Below, piece by piece: positions 8,203-17,372 of a DNA stretch of 64,000 bases. The notes below the pieces were generated by a model. The model saw only the letters and a list, made by a program, of their open reading frames with translations. It was not told the origin of the DNA and searched no databases. Where the stretch lies: contig NZ_JAAFKG010000032.1 in assembly GCF_013299185.1 (NCBI RefSeq), forward strand, positions 1 through 64,000. Direction: 5' to 3'. Numbering within the stretch: the stretch's first letter is position 1; every line of letters begins with the position of its first letter. The DNA is from Microcoleus sp. bin48.metabat.b7b8b9.023 (GTDB taxonomy: Bacteria > Cyanobacteriota > Cyanobacteriia > Cyanobacteriales > Microcoleaceae). Position numbers and translations under genes: made by a program.

Positions 8203-8676
8203 GTGAATAATCCCAAAAACTTCTTAATATCAAAGATTGTGACTGAGTTTGCTTCTTGCTTTACTCCTGCTGGCAAGCTGATTTATGTCGGAGATACAGA
8301 TGAAAAGTTTGCTCATTTCAACGAAGCATCGCTCGCGGTACTAGGCGTTACAATTGATGCTCACGGTAAGATCCCAGATGTAATTATTCACTTCACTGAA
8401 AAGAATTGGTTGGTGTTGATTGAAGCAGTTACTTCACACGGGCCGATTAATCCAAAACGCAAAACTGAGCTTGAGAATCTTTTTATAAGTTCGACAGTAC
8501 CTTTGGTGATGGTGACAGCTTTCCTCAGCCGCAAAGCAATGGCGGAATATTTATCTGATATTTCCTGGGAAACTGATGTCTGGGTAGCAGAAGAGCCTAC
8601 TCACCTGATTCATTTTAACGGACAACATCTGTTGCAGGATTATTCAAAAGAAGAAAATATTTGTGAGCCAGAATGA
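8203..8676 (+). pseudogene. Orphan catalytic domain of a BsuBI/PstI-type restriction endonuclease (N-terminally truncated)
   Basis: The 157-aa product matches the C-terminal nuclease domain of BsuBI/PstI enzymes: YVGDTDEK, then PDVIIHF, LIEAVTSHGPINPKR, VTAFLSR, WETDVWVAEEPTHLIHFNG. The PD...IEAVTSHGP signature is the PD-(D/E)XK-like active site. Full-length enzymes are about twice this length with an N-terminal helical domain, which is absent. The only start is GTG 8203, with an in-frame TAA 6 nt before it. No DNA methyltransferase lies nearby. It is either a decayed gene or a reused stand-alone nuclease domain. The active-site residues look intact. Confidence 0.75.
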
Positions 8677-8802
8677 TGCTAAAATACGCTGTTTGTATGG
8701 CTGCGGCTGGCATCAGCACAATATATACTGTAATGCCAGCGGTTGAATTGACCGGAAATTGTCGATCGCACTCAGTAAACCAAATCAGTAGTTAGGCAAA
8801 AT

Positions 8803-10176
8803 ATGTCTGCAATGGAAAAAAAACCGATCGATGGATTGTGGGTATCAGTATTGTACTTCGCCCAGGGTCTCCCGTACACCGTCGTTAATATAATGTCGGT
8901 GATTTTTTTAAAAGGGATGGGAACCAGCAACGAACTAATCGGATTGACAAGTCTGTTATCTTTTCCTTGGGTATTAAAAGGTTTGTGGGGCCCGGTTGTT
9001 GATTTGTATTCAACTAAACGCAAATGGATTTTAACAACGGAAATTATTTGTGCTTTTCTGTTTGCTTTCCTAGCTTTTGGTGTGTTGACGCCTTTGGCTG
9101 TTATTATATCGCTGGTTGTCTTTACAGCGATCGCCTTTGTTTCAGCTACTCACGACATCGCCATTGACGGATTTTATTTAAACACTCTCAATAAAGACAA
9201 ACAAGCACTATTTGTCGGTGTTCGCAACACGGCTTATAGAGGTGCCGTGATTGTCGGTAGCGGTGTCTTGGTTTTCTTGGCAGGTAAACTAGCAGAACAG
9301 CATTTAATCCCGGTAAATACAGGCGATACTAAAACATATCAAGAGATTCCGCTGTCACTTTTCGGTTCGTCTTATAACGTGTCTCCGGTTAACTACGGAT
9401 GGGCGACAGCCTTTGGCATTTGCGCGCTGATTTTTGTGCTGATTTATCTGTTTCAGCGGTGGTATCTTCCCTATCCGAGAAATTATGCTGCGGAAACAGG
9501 CGCACCCCAACAAACAACCAGCTTTGTCGAGGCATTTAGAACCTATTTCCAGCAAGATAAAATTGGTTGGATTGTGGCTTATGTCTTGATTTTTCGATTG
9601 GGAGATGCCCTGACTTTTAAAATGGCTCCTCCATTTTTAATGGATAAAGTTGAGAAGGGAGGATTAGCGGTTTCTACGTCGGACATGGGCTTGTTATCCG
9701 GTACTTTAGGAGTAATGTTTCTGTTGGTCGGAGGGTTGCTCGGCGGCTATTTGATTGCGAAACAAGGACTTAAAAAATGGATGTGGCCGACGGCGATTAT
9801 GCAGAATTCAACTAACGTGTTGTATTGGATGTTGGCAATCCATCAACCGGGGATTGAATGGGCCTATGCTGTAAATTCGATCGAGCAATTTACTTACGGG
9901 CTTGGTGTGGCTGCCTATACAGTGTTCTTAATGCGGACTGTCCGCCCTGAATACGAAGCATCTCACTATGCAATTACCACGGCTTTTATGGCGGCAGGAG
10001 TGTTGATTCCTGGTGTTTTTAGTGGCTACTTACAGACTGCATTGGGCTATCAAAATTATTTCTTGTTTAGTTCACTCGCTGTGATTCCCGGTATGCTGAC
10101 GATTTTCTTTTTGCCGCTAGAAGATGAGAAAAAATTAGCATCTATGCCCCGGCCCGGACTGGACGATCCAGATTAA
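8803..10176 (+). CDS. MFS transporter, AmpG / acetyl-CoA transporter-like
   Basis: A 457-aa integral membrane protein with about 12 hydrophobic segments. The N-terminus (VLYFAQGLPYTVVNIMSVIFLKGMG, then GLTSLLSFPWVLKGLWGPVVD) is characteristic of the AmpG/SLC33 branch of the major facilitator superfamily. AmpG imports muropeptides for wall recycling and SLC33 members carry acetyl-CoA, so a wall-fragment or related substrate is plausible. No wall-recycling genes lie nearby. ATG 8803 and ATG 8812 are both possible starts. Confidence 0.85.
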   Translation: MSAMEKKPIDGLWVSVLYFAQGLPYTVVNIMSVIFLKGMGTSNELIGLTSLLSFPWVLKGLWGPVVDLYSTKRKWILTTEIICAFLFAFLAFGVLTPLAVIISLVVFTAIAFVSATHDIAIDGFYLNTLNKDKQALFVGVRNTAYRGAVIVGSGVLVFLAGKLAEQHLIPVNTGDTKTYQEIPLSLFGSSYNVSPVNYGWATAFGICALIFVLIYLFQRWYLPYPRNYAAETGAPQQTTSFVEAFRTYFQQDKIGWIVAYVLIFRLGDALTFKMAPPFLMDKVEKGGLAVSTSDMGLLSGTLGVMFLLVGGLLGGYLIAKQGLKKWMWPTAIMQNSTNVLYWMLAIHQPGIEWAYAVNSIEQFTYGLGVAAYTVFLMRTVRPEYEASHYAITTAFMAAGVLIPGVFSGYLQTALGYQNYFLFSSLAVIPGMLTIFFLPLEDEKKLASMPRPGLDDPD

Positions 10177-10195
10177 TTAAATTGTATCTGTAATT

Positions 10196-10492
10196 AGGTA
10201 CGTAGTTGCGCTTCAGCGCTCTTGGTGAATATAAGCCAAGAGCGCTAAAATATAGGACACACAAATGTTGCGGCCCTACCCCAGATAGCAATCCTAAAAT
10301 AAGGTACGTAGTTGCGCTTCAGCGCTGTTGGTGAATATAAGCTAAGAGTGCTAAAATATAGGACACAAAAATGTTGTATTCCTACCCCATATAGCAATCC
10401 AAAAATTAGGTACGTAGTTGGGCAAAGTGCGCTCTTCATAATATAAGCGTATAGCGCCCAAGCGCAACTACATACCTTTAGGATTGCTATAG
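10196..10492. repeat. Array of three AGGTACGTAGTTG palindromic repeats bounded by TATAGCAATCC
   Basis: Units begin AGGTACGTAGTTG at 10196, 10302 and 10408. The first two carry the near-palindromic core GCGCTTCAGCGCT and share the sequence TATAGGACACA. Between them stand TAGCAATCC motifs, and the last unit ends GGATTGCTATAG, the end motif of MITE family A. The short ORF crossing the region is not a gene. A perfect related palindrome lies at 25789-25857. Confidence 0.7.
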
Positions 10493-10499
10493 CCACCAA

Positions 10500-11858
10500 C
10501 TAAATCGAAATAAAATCCCTGGCTGTTAGCGGACTGCTTAGTATGCCGAAGAAACTGGCAAGAACTTCTCCACTGCTGGCAATTTCGATGGTTGTTGAAA
10601 TATCGGCTTGAGTAATTCTCAGTTGGTTGAAGCTCAAACCTCTGGTCAAACCAATTGAATCTTGACCCTGTTGAAAGTCTAGAAGTGTATCTGTACCCGC
10701 GCCTGCTCCTAACACAAATACGTCGCGTCCGGCGCCACTAATTAACAGATCCGCACCTACTCCGCCAACGAGGGTATCGTCCCCGTCTCCCCCGCTCAAA
10801 TTGTCATCTCCTTTGCCCCCGAATAGTTGGTCATTGCCGAGGCCACCGCTGATAATATCGTTACCTTTATTGCCGGTGAGAGTATCGTTTCCCCCATTAC
10901 CAGTTATAATATCGTCCCCAGCCAAACCTGAGGCTGTATTGTTGGCATCGTCGCCTACTAAATTATTATTTTGGGAGAGGTCGAGAGCAGTTCTCATTGC
11001 AAGAGTGTTTCCGATAAAAGAGGTTCCCGGACTGGTTCTCAATTGCTCTAAACTGCTGCGAGAAGCTAGGGCTTTTGCTAATGGTGGCAGTGCAAAGTTT
11101 AAGCCTGCTAAGAGTTCTAAATAATCTGAATCTGTGAAAGTAAAATCCGGGCGGTTTAACTGGTCTACAGATATCTCTGTCTTTGTCAAACCGGGAGGAG
11201 GAGAGCTTAATAAACCACTTTGGGTGTGCTTGTCTAAGACAAGTAGGGGGTTAATAATCGGGTTGGTAAATGTTTCAAGAACTACTTTTCCGGGGAGAAA
11301 AGCGTCTCCTCCCAAACTAACAAAATCGCCACTAACTATATAGTGAGTTACATTTTTGCCTGCACCTGCTTTCTGCTTAAATGTATTGACTATACTTTGA
11401 GCAATTCCGGGAGAATTAAAGGTAACAATATCTCCGATCGCAGATGTGAATTCTGTGGCGGCTAGTTGCGTTATGGCGCCGCCCAAGCTGTGCCCGAGAA
11501 GGTCTGGTGCCAAGCGGCGGGGGTTTTTTGTTGTGTCTTGACCGATTTGTGTCAGCCAAGTTCCTAAGGCTTGTTTGTTGGCTTCAAATTGGTTGAAGCC
11601 GATGCTTCGCTTGTCTGCGTTGGCAAGATCGTCTATGAGGGAGTCGGTGCCGCGAAATACTAGAACTGGCGGTTTGTCTGGGGTGGTGGAGATTAAGCCG
11701 ATCGCGTGAAATCCAGTTAGGGGATCGTCAAAAGTGCGATCGATTCGGTAGCCGGCAGCCGTCAAACCAGCTTGAACTACAGTTTGTAACTGGGGGTTAT
11801 TGTCTATGTAAACAAGCTGCTTGGCTATAGTTTCGTAAGCGGCGGGGGAGGATGGCAT
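10500..11858 (-). CDS. RTX lipase (class 3 lipase domain plus calcium-binding repeats)
   Basis: 452 aa. The N-terminal alpha/beta-hydrolase domain (about 1-250) has the nucleophile elbow LLGHSLGGAITQLAA and an oxyanion-side motif VLVFRGTDSL, both typical of lipase class 3. Residues 300-390 are RTX nonapeptides (GNGGNDTLTGNKGNDIISGG). The C-terminal segment (FVLGAGAGTDTLLDFQQGQDSIGL) resembles type I secretion regions. It is probably a secreted Ca2+-dependent lipase or esterase. It is a paralog of the next gene (12220-13590), in the same orientation. Confidence 0.88.
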   Translation of the reverse strand: MPSSPAAYETIAKQLVYIDNNPQLQTVVQAGLTAAGYRIDRTFDDPLTGFHAIGLISTTPDKPPVLVFRGTDSLIDDLANADKRSIGFNQFEANKQALGTWLTQIGQDTTKNPRRLAPDLLGHSLGGAITQLAATEFTSAIGDIVTFNSPGIAQSIVNTFKQKAGAGKNVTHYIVSGDFVSLGGDAFLPGKVVLETFTNPIINPLLVLDKHTQSGLLSSPPPGLTKTEISVDQLNRPDFTFTDSDYLELLAGLNFALPPLAKALASRSSLEQLRTSPGTSFIGNTLAMRTALDLSQNNNLVGDDANNTASGLAGDDIITGNGGNDTLTGNKGNDIISGGLGNDQLFGGKGDDNLSGGDGDDTLVGGVGADLLISGAGRDVFVLGAGAGTDTLLDFQQGQDSIGLTRGLSFNQLRITQADISTTIEIASSGEVLASFFGILSSPLTARDFISI

Positions 11859-12219
11859 ATTTTTGTTATTTCCTGTGGTTTGATTGGGATTGGCTTTTTA
11901 AGCTAATCAACTCATTTTACAATAAATTAGGTTGATAAACAATATTTATTTCTCCTATTGCGCGTTTCTAAATCACCCATTGGTCGGTTTGTGGCAGCGG
12001 ATTTCGCAATAGCAAAAAACACACCAAAAAAGATTTCGGCGCAAGAACTTGCAGTTGTTGCGCTACCCAAACTACTATTTTTTATCGGGTGCATCTCATT
12101 TTTGAAGAGGGCGAAGCATGACCGCATATAAGTTATTAGTTATAATCTCCGATTGACTGCGGTCATGCTTCGCCCCTACACACATATTTGCCTTGCGCCA
12201 GATGCACCATTTTTATCCA
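11859..12219. other. Intergenic region containing MITE B, otherwise unassigned
   Basis: A 361-bp gap between the two lipase genes. It holds the 121-bp element at 12088-12208. The remainder shows no convincing gene. A short ORF on the minus strand crosses the repeat and looks spurious. Confidence 0.4.
12088..12208. mobile_element. MITE-like element, family B, copy 1 (121 bp)
   Basis: The element has 9-bp terminal inverted repeats GGTGCATCT...AGATGCACC and an inner stem GCGAAGCATGACCGCA...TGCGGTCATGCTTCGC. A second copy of exactly the same length lies at 36627-36747 with only a few differences. Two copies of equal length sharing inverted ends in unrelated contexts point to a non-autonomous mobile element. 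Confidence 0.75.
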
Positions 12220-13590
12220 TTAAATCTGCACGAAATCCGGTCGCGTGAGGTCGTTAGCGGACAGGCCTCTGACGGTAGCAATAATTTCCCCAGTAATCGG
12301 GATAGTAATTACAGCTCCGTCAGCACTTGGGGTAACAATAATTTGAGGGTAAGTTAGACCCCGTGATAGGCCAATTAAATCTTCACCCTTTTTAAAATCG
12401 ACAATCACATCTGCTCCGCCACCGGATTCTAATACAAAGCGATCGCGCCCTGCGCCGCCAATTAAAAAATCGTTGCCAAATTCGCCGGAAATGAGGTCGT
12501 TTCCGTCGCCACCATCCAAAAAATCGTTGTTTCTGCCACCGTACAAGAAGTCGTCGCCACTGTCGCCACTGAGGCTGTCATTATCTCGATTGCCTCTGAG
12601 AGTGTCGTTACCGGCGTTGCCGATAATTGTATCCTCTCCAGGGCCACCGCTAGCAGTATTGTTGCGAGCGTCGCCTAATAAATAATTTGCTTGCAGGGGA
12701 GCTAAACCGAATTGCATTTGTCTGATTAAGTCCACAAACGAAAATTCTGAGGCTGTTCTCAAACTCTCTGCACCGGCTCGGTTTCTGATTGCCACTGACA
12801 CATTTGCTAGGGGAAAATTTAGTGCAGCAATAAACTCGTTAAAATCTGAGTCGTTGTTACTATAAGTAAATTCGGGACTGTTTAAGTTTTCAAGGGAAAA
12901 TTGCCTCTGGAAAAAATCTGCGGGTGGAGCAGTTAACAAATTTTCTCTGCGATGTTTGGCTAAAACACTTAAGGGATTAATACTAGGATCTGTGAAAGTT
13001 TGGAGAAATACTTTTCCCTGGATAAATGCTTCGCCAAACAAACTGACAATATCTCCGCTGACAATGTAGTGACTGACATTTTTGTTGCCTGCCCTACTGA
13101 GATTTCTCCGAAAATTGTTGGCGATACTCGCTGAGACTCCGGGAGAGTTGAAAGTCAAGATATCGCCGCTCAGAGATGTGTATTCGCTGGCTACAATTTG
13201 AGCGATCGCTCCGCCCCAACTGTGGCCGACGACATCGGGCAATAATTTGCTGGGGTTTTTGGCAGTATCTTGACCGATTTCTGCGAGCCAGTTTTTGATA
13301 CTATCTTTGTTTTTTTCAAATTCGGGTAAGCCTATGTCGCGGGAGGCAGAAAACATAGCGTCGCCGTCGATGAAGTCGGTACCTCGAAATACGAGGACTG
13401 GCGGTTTGGTGGGGTCAGAGGAACCGAAGCCGATCGCGTAAAATCCGGTTTCTTTGTCGTCCAATATGCGATCGATATAGTAGCCGTTAGTGTCCAGGAA
13501 GCGCGAAACTTGATTTTGCGCGTTCGGCTTTTGATTCAAAAAAACAATTGACTTAGCCAGAGCTTCATAAACAGCAGGCGAGGCACTCAT
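12220..13590 (-). CDS. RTX lipase paralog (class 3 lipase domain plus calcium-binding repeats)
   Basis: 456 aa, same architecture as the gene at 10500-11858. The lipase elbow is VVGHSWGGAIAQIVA, with Trp in place of the Leu of the paralog. VLVFRGTDFIDGD and HYIVSGDIVSLFGEA are shared landmarks. RTX repeats occupy about 310-400 (GNAGNDTLRGNRDNDSLSG), followed by FVLESGGGADVIVDFKKGEDLIGL. The two genes probably arose by tandem duplication and have since diverged considerably. The product is expected to be exported and to need calcium. Confidence 0.88.
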   Translation of the reverse strand: MSASPAVYEALAKSIVFLNQKPNAQNQVSRFLDTNGYYIDRILDDKETGFYAIGFGSSDPTKPPVLVFRGTDFIDGDAMFSASRDIGLPEFEKNKDSIKNWLAEIGQDTAKNPSKLLPDVVGHSWGGAIAQIVASEYTSLSGDILTFNSPGVSASIANNFRRNLSRAGNKNVSHYIVSGDIVSLFGEAFIQGKVFLQTFTDPSINPLSVLAKHRRENLLTAPPADFFQRQFSLENLNSPEFTYSNNDSDFNEFIAALNFPLANVSVAIRNRAGAESLRTASEFSFVDLIRQMQFGLAPLQANYLLGDARNNTASGGPGEDTIIGNAGNDTLRGNRDNDSLSGDSGDDFLYGGRNNDFLDGGDGNDLISGEFGNDFLIGGAGRDRFVLESGGGADVIVDFKKGEDLIGLSRGLTYPQIIVTPSADGAVITIPITGEIIATVRGLSANDLTRPDFVQI

Positions 13591-13725
13591 AATATTTTAT
13601 TTGGTGTTTGTTGGTATTTGCGATCGCTCTGGTTTTGAGCTAATTTTCCACTATCAGCCATTATAACTGACAAGATTTGTATGGTACACTTGATAATATC
13701 TACTCAAAAATCATTTTTTGCGGTT

Positions 13726-13935
13726 ATGACTATCATTCGTCAATACATTGCTCCATTGATCGCAATATTAGTATTTTTCGTGGCTCTGGTAGCAGTCAGC
13801 GCTCGCATCTTTTTGCCGGCTGACATGGCTGCCCCAGCACCGATTGAGGAACCGATCCCGCAAAAGCAAGCGGTATCCGTGAATCCTATTTTCTTGGGGC
13901 TCAATTATTCCTCTCTCCCTGTCGAAATTCGCTGA
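13726..13935 (+). CDS. Small single-pass membrane protein of unknown function
   Basis: About 69 aa from ATG 13726 (an in-frame ATG at 13681 would add 15 residues). A hydrophobic segment near the N-terminus (APLIAILVFFVALVAVSARIFLP) could anchor it, and a proline-rich tail follows (APAPIEEPIPQ). Its stop codon overlaps the start of the GNAT gene by one base (TGATG), indicating translational coupling. Function unknown. Confidence 0.6.
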   Translation: MTIIRQYIAPLIAILVFFVALVAVSARIFLPADMAAPAPIEEPIPQKQAVSVNPIFLGLNYSSLPVEIR

Positions 13936-14450
13936 TGTCTGCTCAGTTGATACCGGGCTACGGGCTGCGATCGGGTTCTGGACTCGATCGCGCAAAACTG
14001 CTAAAGTTCCTGCACCATACTTACCGAGAGCTTTACCCCGATCGCGAATTGGGACATTTGGCTCAAACTGTCGAGCAGTATTTTTCTAAACAGACGCCGC
14101 TTTGGTGGGTAGAGTGCCTGAAAAACAGCCCGTTCGAGGGAGAAAGTTTTTCCGGGATCCCCTCGCAGTCGGCAAATCCCACATCAGTTGTCGGATGTTT
14201 GTGGTTGGGAAATGCGATCGACCAAACCACTGGAGAACGCCACGGTCACATTTTTCTGCTCTACATAGCACCGGAGCACCGCCGTCAGGGACTCGGTGCA
14301 GCTTTAGTTATTCAGGCAGAAAATTGGGCGCGTTCAAGAGGCGATCGGCAAATTGGTTTGCAAGTTTTTCTGAGCAATCAGCCTGCGATGAATCTCTATC
14401 AAAAATTAGGTTATGAGAGTCATTCTGTATGGATGATCAAAGATCTTTGA
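13935..14450 (+). CDS. GNAT-family N-acetyltransferase
   Basis: 171 aa. The acetyl-CoA binding motif A is clear: LLYIAPEHRRQGLGAALVIQAENWA (Q/R-x-x-G-x-G/A). It is followed by IGLQVFLSNQPAMNLYQKLGYE, the usual motif B. This is typical of RimI-like or small-molecule acetyltransferases. The start overlaps the stop of the upstream membrane-protein gene, so the two are likely translated together. The substrate cannot be predicted. Confidence 0.88.
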   Translation: MSAQLIPGYGLRSGSGLDRAKLLKFLHHTYRELYPDRELGHLAQTVEQYFSKQTPLWWVECLKNSPFEGESFSGIPSQSANPTSVVGCLWLGNAIDQTTGERHGHIFLLYIAPEHRRQGLGAALVIQAENWARSRGDRQIGLQVFLSNQPAMNLYQKLGYESHSVWMIKDL

Positions 14451-14646
14451 AAAACCAGAGGTATTTGTTTGCAGTCAGAACTAGAGTTCGGATTCATCTA
14501 AATGATGAGGACTCTTCCTCCAGCAGGGCGAACAATAGGAGGACTTGAGAGTTGAATCGGAATGCTTTTATTGCCGGAAATGCTAATTTATATTTACCGC
14601 TGAATCAGTTGCGCCCGTAGCATCCTCTCTGCGGTAAAGTTTTTTT

Positions 14647-15393
14647 ATGAACAATAACGACTACACCAACGCCCTCGATCTTGATACGGAACTGGAAAGC
14701 CCTTTGGATCATTTTGATGAATCCGAACCCCCGCTACCAGATCCAGAGGAAATGCTGCCTTTGCTGGAATCGCCGGAACCTCAGCACCGGATGATGGCGG
14801 CGCGGGCTTTTTGCGAACTCCAGGACGATCGCGCGATTTCGCATTTAATTAATTTGTTAAGAGACGGTTGTCCCTTGGTGCGGGTGAGTGCGGCCTATGC
14901 TTTGGGGCGAAATCCAAGTCCCGATGCTGTGGAACCGCTGATCGAGCAACTCAACCGCGATTGGAACGGTTACGTTCGCAAAGGGGTAGTTTGGGCCTTG
15001 GGAAATTGCAGAGATCACCGCGCTTTATCGCCCTTAATTGATGCTCTGAGAACTGATATTTCGGCGGTACGTTTGTGGGCGGCGAGTTCTCTGGGTCAAA
15101 TGGCAAAAGTTGGTTACTATGTGGTGATTGCCGGGATTCCACCGTTGATTCAAGCATTGCGAAGAGACTCTGTATCTGCCGTTCGCAGTAATTCCGCTTG
15201 GGCGATCGGGCAACTGGCGCGCGAGTTGCCGAATAATGTAGTGTACGCTGGGGCGATCGACGCTTTAATTGAATCTTTAGAAGAAGATGAAGACATGGGC
15301 GTGCGCGACGATGCTAAATCTTCGCTGTTGCGAGTCGGAGACCCGCGCGGTTTGCAGATTATTGAAGACTTAGAAATGGAAGGAATATTATAA
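14647..15393 (+). CDS. HEAT-repeat protein (PBS lyase-like repeats)
   Basis: 248 aa. After an acidic N-terminal segment of about 40 residues, the protein is built of five to six HEAT/PBS-lyase repeats (PLVRVSAAYALGRNPSPDAVEPLI, YVRKGVVWALGNC, AVRLWAASSLGQMAK, AVRSNSAWAIGQLA). Such proteins in cyanobacteria include phycobilin lyases and the phycobilisome-degradation factor NblB, but also plain scaffolds. This one is a stand-alone, highly regular repeat protein, so I do not assign an enzymatic role. Confidence 0.82.
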   Translation: MNNNDYTNALDLDTELESPLDHFDESEPPLPDPEEMLPLLESPEPQHRMMAARAFCELQDDRAISHLINLLRDGCPLVRVSAAYALGRNPSPDAVEPLIEQLNRDWNGYVRKGVVWALGNCRDHRALSPLIDALRTDISAVRLWAASSLGQMAKVGYYVVIAGIPPLIQALRRDSVSAVRSNSAWAIGQLARELPNNVVYAGAIDALIESLEEDEDMGVRDDAKSSLLRVGDPRGLQIIEDLEMEGIL

Positions 15394-15448
15394 TGAATAT
15401 TCCACAATTAAACACCATTTACCAATTACAATTTACCCGTTACCAATT

Positions 15449-16360
15449 ATGAACTTCATCAATCCCAAAACAGATTTTGGCTTCAAAAAAATCTTTGCAT
15501 CGCCCCAGCACAAAGAAGTTTTGATTAGCTTCCTGAATGCCATGCTCTACAACGCAGAGCCGACAATTCAAGACTTAGAAATCATCGACCCCTACGCCGC
15601 ACCAGCAATTACTGGTTTAAAAGACACTTACCTGGATGTCAAAGCAAAAATTACAGGAAACACAACTGTAATTATCGAAATGCAGGTAATTAATGTAGAA
15701 GCTTTTACCAAGCGCGTCATCTATAATGCAGCCAAAACCTACGCAACTCAACTTAAACCAAGAGAAGGCTACTCAAAATTAAATCCCTTAATTGCCTTAA
15801 CAATTACCGATTTTGTTTTGTTTGAAAACACCGACAAATTTCTCACCCATTTTGTCTTTAAAGAAGTCGAAGAAAACATCGAATATTACAGAGAAATAGA
15901 GTTATTTTTTCTGGAGCTACCTAAATTCAATAAAAGATTAGAAGAAGTTGAAGGCTTGATTCAAAGTTGGACTTATTTTATCAAAAATGCTCCCGAACTT
16001 GAGGAAATACCGGAAAAATTTGCATCAGTACCCGAAATGCAAACAGCTTTTAATATCGCCAACAGGTCAAGTTTAAACCTTGAGGAATTACAAGCATTAG
16101 AAAAACGGGAAATGTTTTTTGAAGACCAACGCGGTGCTGTTATCAAAGGGATGCAAGAAGGTCGCCAAGAAGGTAAGATTGAAGGGCAAATAGAATTAAT
16201 TATGCGTCTACTCGCGCGACGTACTGGTGAGATTTCGCCGGAAATTCAAACTCGCATCCAGAAGCTATCGGCTGAAAAATTAGAGAGTTTAGGAGAAATA
16301 TTGTTAGATTTTACCAGTCAACAAGATTTGATTGCTTGGCTGGAATCAGTGTCAGCATAA
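15449..16360 (+). CDS. Rpn-family recombination-promoting nuclease / PD-(D/E)XK transposase-like protein, copy 1
   Basis: 303 aa. The opening NPKTDFGFKKIFASPQHKEVLISFLNAML is the hallmark of the PDDEXK_2/Rpn family. A PD-(D/E)XK core follows: D in DTYLDVKAKITG, then VIIEMQVINVEAFTKR. Rpn nucleases cut DNA and promote RecA-independent recombination. Related cyanobacterial genes are numerous and mobile-element-like. The C-terminal region (MQEGRQEGKIEGQIELIMRLL) is a charged, repeat-prone linker plus a helical tail. Copy 1 of a triplication, identical in sequence to copy 2. Confidence 0.88.
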   Translation: MNFINPKTDFGFKKIFASPQHKEVLISFLNAMLYNAEPTIQDLEIIDPYAAPAITGLKDTYLDVKAKITGNTTVIIEMQVINVEAFTKRVIYNAAKTYATQLKPREGYSKLNPLIALTITDFVLFENTDKFLTHFVFKEVEENIEYYREIELFFLELPKFNKRLEEVEGLIQSWTYFIKNAPELEEIPEKFASVPEMQTAFNIANRSSLNLEELQALEKREMFFEDQRGAVIKGMQEGRQEGKIEGQIELIMRLLARRTGEISPEIQTRIQKLSAEKLESLGEILLDFTSQQDLIAWLESVSA

Positions 16361-16410
16361 GTTTGGTTCTGCCACAGGATTTACCAATTACAATTTACCC
16401 GTTACCAATT

Positions 16411-17322
16411 ATGAACTTCATCAATCCCAAAACAGATTTTGGCTTCAAAAAAATCTTTGCATCGCCCCAGCACAAAGAAGTTTTGATTAGCTTCCTGAAT
16501 GCCATGCTCTACAACGCAGAGCCGACAATTCAAGACTTAGAAATCATCGACCCCTACGCCGCACCAGCAATTACTGGTTTAAAAGACACTTACCTGGATG
16601 TCAAAGCAAAAATTACAGGAAACACAACTGTAATTATCGAAATGCAGGTAATTAATGTAGAAGCTTTTACCAAGCGCGTCATCTATAATGCAGCCAAAAC
16701 CTACGCAACTCAACTTAAACCAAGAGAAGGCTACTCAAAATTAAATCCCTTAATTGCCTTAACAATTACCGATTTTGTTTTGTTTGAAAACACCGACAAA
16801 TTTCTCACCCATTTTGTCTTTAAAGAAGTCGAAGAAAACATCGAATATTACAGAGAAATAGAGTTATTTTTTCTGGAGCTACCTAAATTCAATAAAAGAT
16901 TAGAAGAAGTTGAAGGCTTGATTCAAAGTTGGACTTATTTTATCAAAAATGCTCCCGAACTTGAGGAAATACCGGAAAAATTTGCATCAGTACCCGAAAT
17001 GCAAACAGCTTTTAATATCGCCAACAGGTCAAGTTTAAACCTTGAGGAATTACAAGCATTAGAAAAACGGGAAATGTTTTTTGAAGACCAACGCGGTGCT
17101 GTTATCAAAGGGATGCAAGAAGGTCGCCAAGAAGGTAAGATTGAAGGGCAAATAGAATTAATTATGCGTCTACTCGCGCGACGTACTGGTGAGATTTCGC
17201 CGGAAATTCAAACTCGCATCCAGAAGCTATCGGCTGAAAAATTAGAGAGTTTAGGAGAAATATTGTTAGATTTTACCAGTCAACAAGATTTGATTGCTTG
17301 GCTGGAATCAGTGTCAGCATAA
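16411..17322 (+). CDS. Rpn-family nuclease, copy 2
   Basis: The 303-aa product is identical to copy 1. I use ATG 16411 because it corresponds to the start of copy 1; an in-frame extension to 16336 would only read through the tail of copy 1 and the spacer. The 50-bp spacer from the previous stop contains CAATTAC/TTACCAA heptamer motifs, the probable site of unequal crossing-over. Confidence 0.87.
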   Translation: MNFINPKTDFGFKKIFASPQHKEVLISFLNAMLYNAEPTIQDLEIIDPYAAPAITGLKDTYLDVKAKITGNTTVIIEMQVINVEAFTKRVIYNAAKTYATQLKPREGYSKLNPLIALTITDFVLFENTDKFLTHFVFKEVEENIEYYREIELFFLELPKFNKRLEEVEGLIQSWTYFIKNAPELEEIPEKFASVPEMQTAFNIANRSSLNLEELQALEKREMFFEDQRGAVIKGMQEGRQEGKIEGQIELIMRLLARRTGEISPEIQTRIQKLSAEKLESLGEILLDFTSQQDLIAWLESVSA

Positions 17323-17372
17323 GTTTGGTTCTGCCACAGGATTTACCAATTACAATTTACCCGTTACCAATT

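Noticed and set aside
10245-10499. 84-aa ORF on the minus strand
   Set aside because: It runs through the three repeated AGGTACGTAG units; the translated repeats (LICPTTYLIFG-like) reflect the DNA repeat only.
11927-12127. 66-aa ORF between the lipase genes
   Set aside because: It crosses the MITE B copy and has no conserved features.
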